The translations under genes and the position numbers were made by a program. Below, in pieces: positions 4,891-6,053 of a stretch of 6,053 bases of DNA. The notes beneath the pieces are model-generated. The model was given only the letters and a program-made list of their open reading frames with translations. It did not search any database and was not told where the DNA came from. The stretch's first letter is position 1. The number at the start of each line of letters is the position of its first letter. The DNA comes from Fimbriimonadaceae bacterium (GTDB taxonomy: Bacteria; Armatimonadota; Fimbriimonadia; Fimbriimonadales; Fimbriimonadaceae), in the NCBI GenBank assembly GCA_019694835.1, contig JAIBBE010000205.1, positions 1-6,053 of the forward strand. Reading direction: 5' to 3'.

Positions 4891-5503
4891 AGATGATCCC
4901 AAAGAATGAAACTGCTCCGGCACCGATCAACGCGAGGCCGATTCGGCGCTCTGCGCGAAGTACCGCCCACAAGTAAACGCCGCTAATGGAGATGAAGAAA
5001 AGCAGGTATACAGTTCCATCCGCGAGCCATCGCCATACGCCCATAGGCAGCCAGTTCATGCGAATGTCCACCAGATGCGGGCCAGGCGATTTGTGGAGTG
5101 CAACAAGGGCGTCGCTGAAGCCTGTTTCGCGCTGACTGATGGCCGCCGTGCGAGCAGCCAAGTCAATCTCAACCGAGGTCTCGCGTCCAGGTACTACAAC
5201 CGGAAAGCGGAGGGTCCGTCCCTTCACATCTTGACGAACGTGGCCGATCTCGCCGGTCAAACCGATCTCCGCCAGAACTGTTTGAAGGGCGTCAACACGA
5301 GCGCGTCCGCCGAGGTTTTCAAGGTCCTCGGGAAGTGCGACGTCCGAGACTACACGCTTCGGACTGGGCGGCTCATTTGCTCCCGGCGACCAAGCATGCA
5401 CCAGGAAGAACACGCTAATGCAGAAGACCAGAACGAACGGGGCGATAAAGAGACCGAAGTAGAGGTGCAGGTCCCGAGTGATGGTGTAGAGACGTTTGCT
5501 CAT
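4874..5503 (-). CDS. PepSY-associated transmembrane protein, first of a pair (209 aa)
   Basis: This inner-membrane protein begins MSKRLYTITRDLHLYFGLFI, the typical start of PepSY-TM proteins, with helix 1 at about 13-36. A periplasmic PepSY-like region follows (about 40-155), with VDALQTVLAEIGLTGEIGHV and a strand-rich TLRFPVVVPGRETSVEIDLA. Two C-terminal helices are at about 162-181 and 186-207. His13 and His36 have the same 23-residue offset as His29 and His52 of the next protein, and His137 (ALHKSPGPH) matches its LHTF histidine, so the two look like diverged copies that may work as a heterodimer. The start at 5503 lies 22 nt after the stop of the regulator gene, so they probably share a transcript; the Shine-Dalgarno is weak. 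A role in haem-dependent electron transfer or metal reduction at the inner membrane is inferred from the family and not shown here. Confidence 0.85.
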   Translation of the reverse strand: MSKRLYTITRDLHLYFGLFIAPFVLVFCISVFFLVHAWSPGANEPPSPKRVVSDVALPEDLENLGGRARVDALQTVLAEIGLTGEIGHVRQDVKGRTLRFPVVVPGRETSVEIDLAARTAAISQRETGFSDALVALHKSPGPHLVDIRMNWLPMGVWRWLADGTVYLLFFISISGVYLWAVLRAERRIGLALIGAGAVSFFGIIYAIIH

Positions 5504-5525
5504 TTCGAGCGAGTTCCGGTCCGAT

Positions 5526-6053
5526 TCAGTCGTCCTTGCGAAGGTTGAACTTCTCCATGCGATAGATCAGCATCTTGCGGCTGATGTCGAGGCATTCGGC
5601 CGCCTTTGTTTGGTTCCAGTTAAAACGCTGCAATGCACGAAGGACGAGTTCGCGCTCTACGGCCTCGATACTGATCCCCTGTGGCGGCAACTCCAGTTGA
5701 ATCGCCTCCATCGCCGGGCGCTCGCGCACCAGGAAATCGGGTAGATCAGTAACGGCCACTTCGTCGCCGGGCGTCAGAACAACGAGACGTTCGACGACGT
5801 TTTCCAGTTCGCGCACATTACCGGGCCATCGATAGGTGGAGAAGTAGGGCAGCAGCGAGGGTGGCAGCTTCAGGTTCGGGTGGTTAAGCCGCTCCTTGAA
5901 CTTCTCGAAGAAAATGGCGACCAACTCGGCGATGTCGTCGGGACGTTCCCGCAATGGCGGGAGGGTCAGTGGGATTACGGCGAGACGGTAGTACAGATCC
6001 TCTCGAAACGTGCCGTCTTCCACCATCGCCTGGAGATTCCGGTGCGTTGCGGC
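5526..6053 (-). CDS. Sigma-54-dependent NtrC-type activator, C-terminal part (window edge)
   Basis: 175 residues of a bacterial enhancer-binding protein are present, and the N-terminal part lies beyond the window. Visible in order are the end of the AAA+ domain starting at sensor I (AATHRNLQ, 1-8), the arginine-finger region FREDLYYRLAVIPLTLPPLR (17-36) with ERPDDI, and the sensor II motif WPGNVRELENVVERL (76-90). A Fis-type helix-turn-helix closes the protein (about 131-172, VERELVLRALQRFNWNQTKA then AECLDISRKMLIYRMEKFNL). Such proteins remodel sigma-54 RNA polymerase at -24/-12 promoters. Whether a receiver domain precedes the AAA+ part cannot be seen, but this layout is common in two-component response regulators. 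It is followed after 22 nt by the first PepSY gene, which suggests co-transcription. A kinase partner would be expected nearby, and the HAMP protein downstream lacks the kinase core. Confidence 0.95.
   Translation of the reverse strand, partial: AATHRNLQAMVEDGTFREDLYYRLAVIPLTLPPLRERPDDIAELVAIFFEKFKERLNHPNLKLPPSLLPYFSTYRWPGNVRELENVVERLVVLTPGDEVAVTDLPDFLVRERPAMEAIQLELPPQGISIEAVERELVLRALQRFNWNQTKAAECLDISRKMLIYRMEKFNLRKDD

Noticed and set aside
5075..5548. Plus-strand frame of 157 codons opposite the first PepSY gene
   Set aside because: It is a shadow frame; the PepSY-TM reading on the minus strand has clear membrane helices and operon spacing.
1..6053. CRISPR array, tRNA, rRNA, insertion sequence or attachment site
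   Set aside because: No regularly spaced repeats, cloverleaf-like sequence, transposase motif or paired terminal repeats were seen by eye on either strand.

Overview
The window is GC-rich bacterial DNA with tightly packed genes. It suggests a soil or environmental Gram-negative-type bacterium. An Acidobacteriota-like host is my best guess, from the look of the small helical protein at the left edge and of the paired PepSY membrane proteins beside an NtrC-type regulator. This is inference from protein style only; no rRNA or marker gene is present.

Left edge (3-308, + strand): the 3' end of a small Ala/Glu/His-rich helical protein with two related helical units, function unknown. It converges on a mercury-type resistance operon on the minus strand (1922 down to 485). 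That operon holds a MerR-family regulator whose metal-binding cysteines have exactly the Hg(II)-MerR spacing, then a protein fusing a thioredoxin-like domain to a MerC-like membrane domain, then an 89-residue thioredoxin/glutaredoxin-like protein rich in cysteine pairs. The starts are coupled (ATGA overlap, then a 5-nt gap with the Shine-Dalgarno beside the previous stop). A single MerR-type promoter with a 24-bp near-perfect palindrome and a 20-bp spacer lies just upstream of merR. No merA, merT or merP is visible, so the module would take up, bind or relay metal, with reduction (if any) encoded elsewhere.

Middle (2110-3399, + strand, divergent from merR): a 429-residue protein with a helix-hairpin-helix (DNA-glycosylase-like) region and a C-terminal D...ExE nuclease core of the PD-(D/E)XK type. 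It is probably a solitary restriction or defence-type endonuclease; no methyltransferase lies next to it.

Right (6053 down to 3366, minus strand): a probable operon with the C-terminal half of a sigma-54-dependent NtrC-type activator, two PepSY-associated transmembrane proteins (likely a haem/iron-type membrane redox pair or related envelope function), and a HAMP-domain membrane protein that lacks a histidine-kinase core. The first transmembrane segment of the HAMP protein appears separated from the rest by a one-base frameshift near 4080. A GG-N10-GC sigma-54-type promoter candidate sits directly before it. Its 3' end overlaps the convergent nuclease gene by 34 bp.

The points most worth following are the solitary nuclease, the minimal mercury-type operon with its thioredoxin-MerC fusion, and the frameshifted kinase-less HAMP protein in a sigma-54/PepSY operon.
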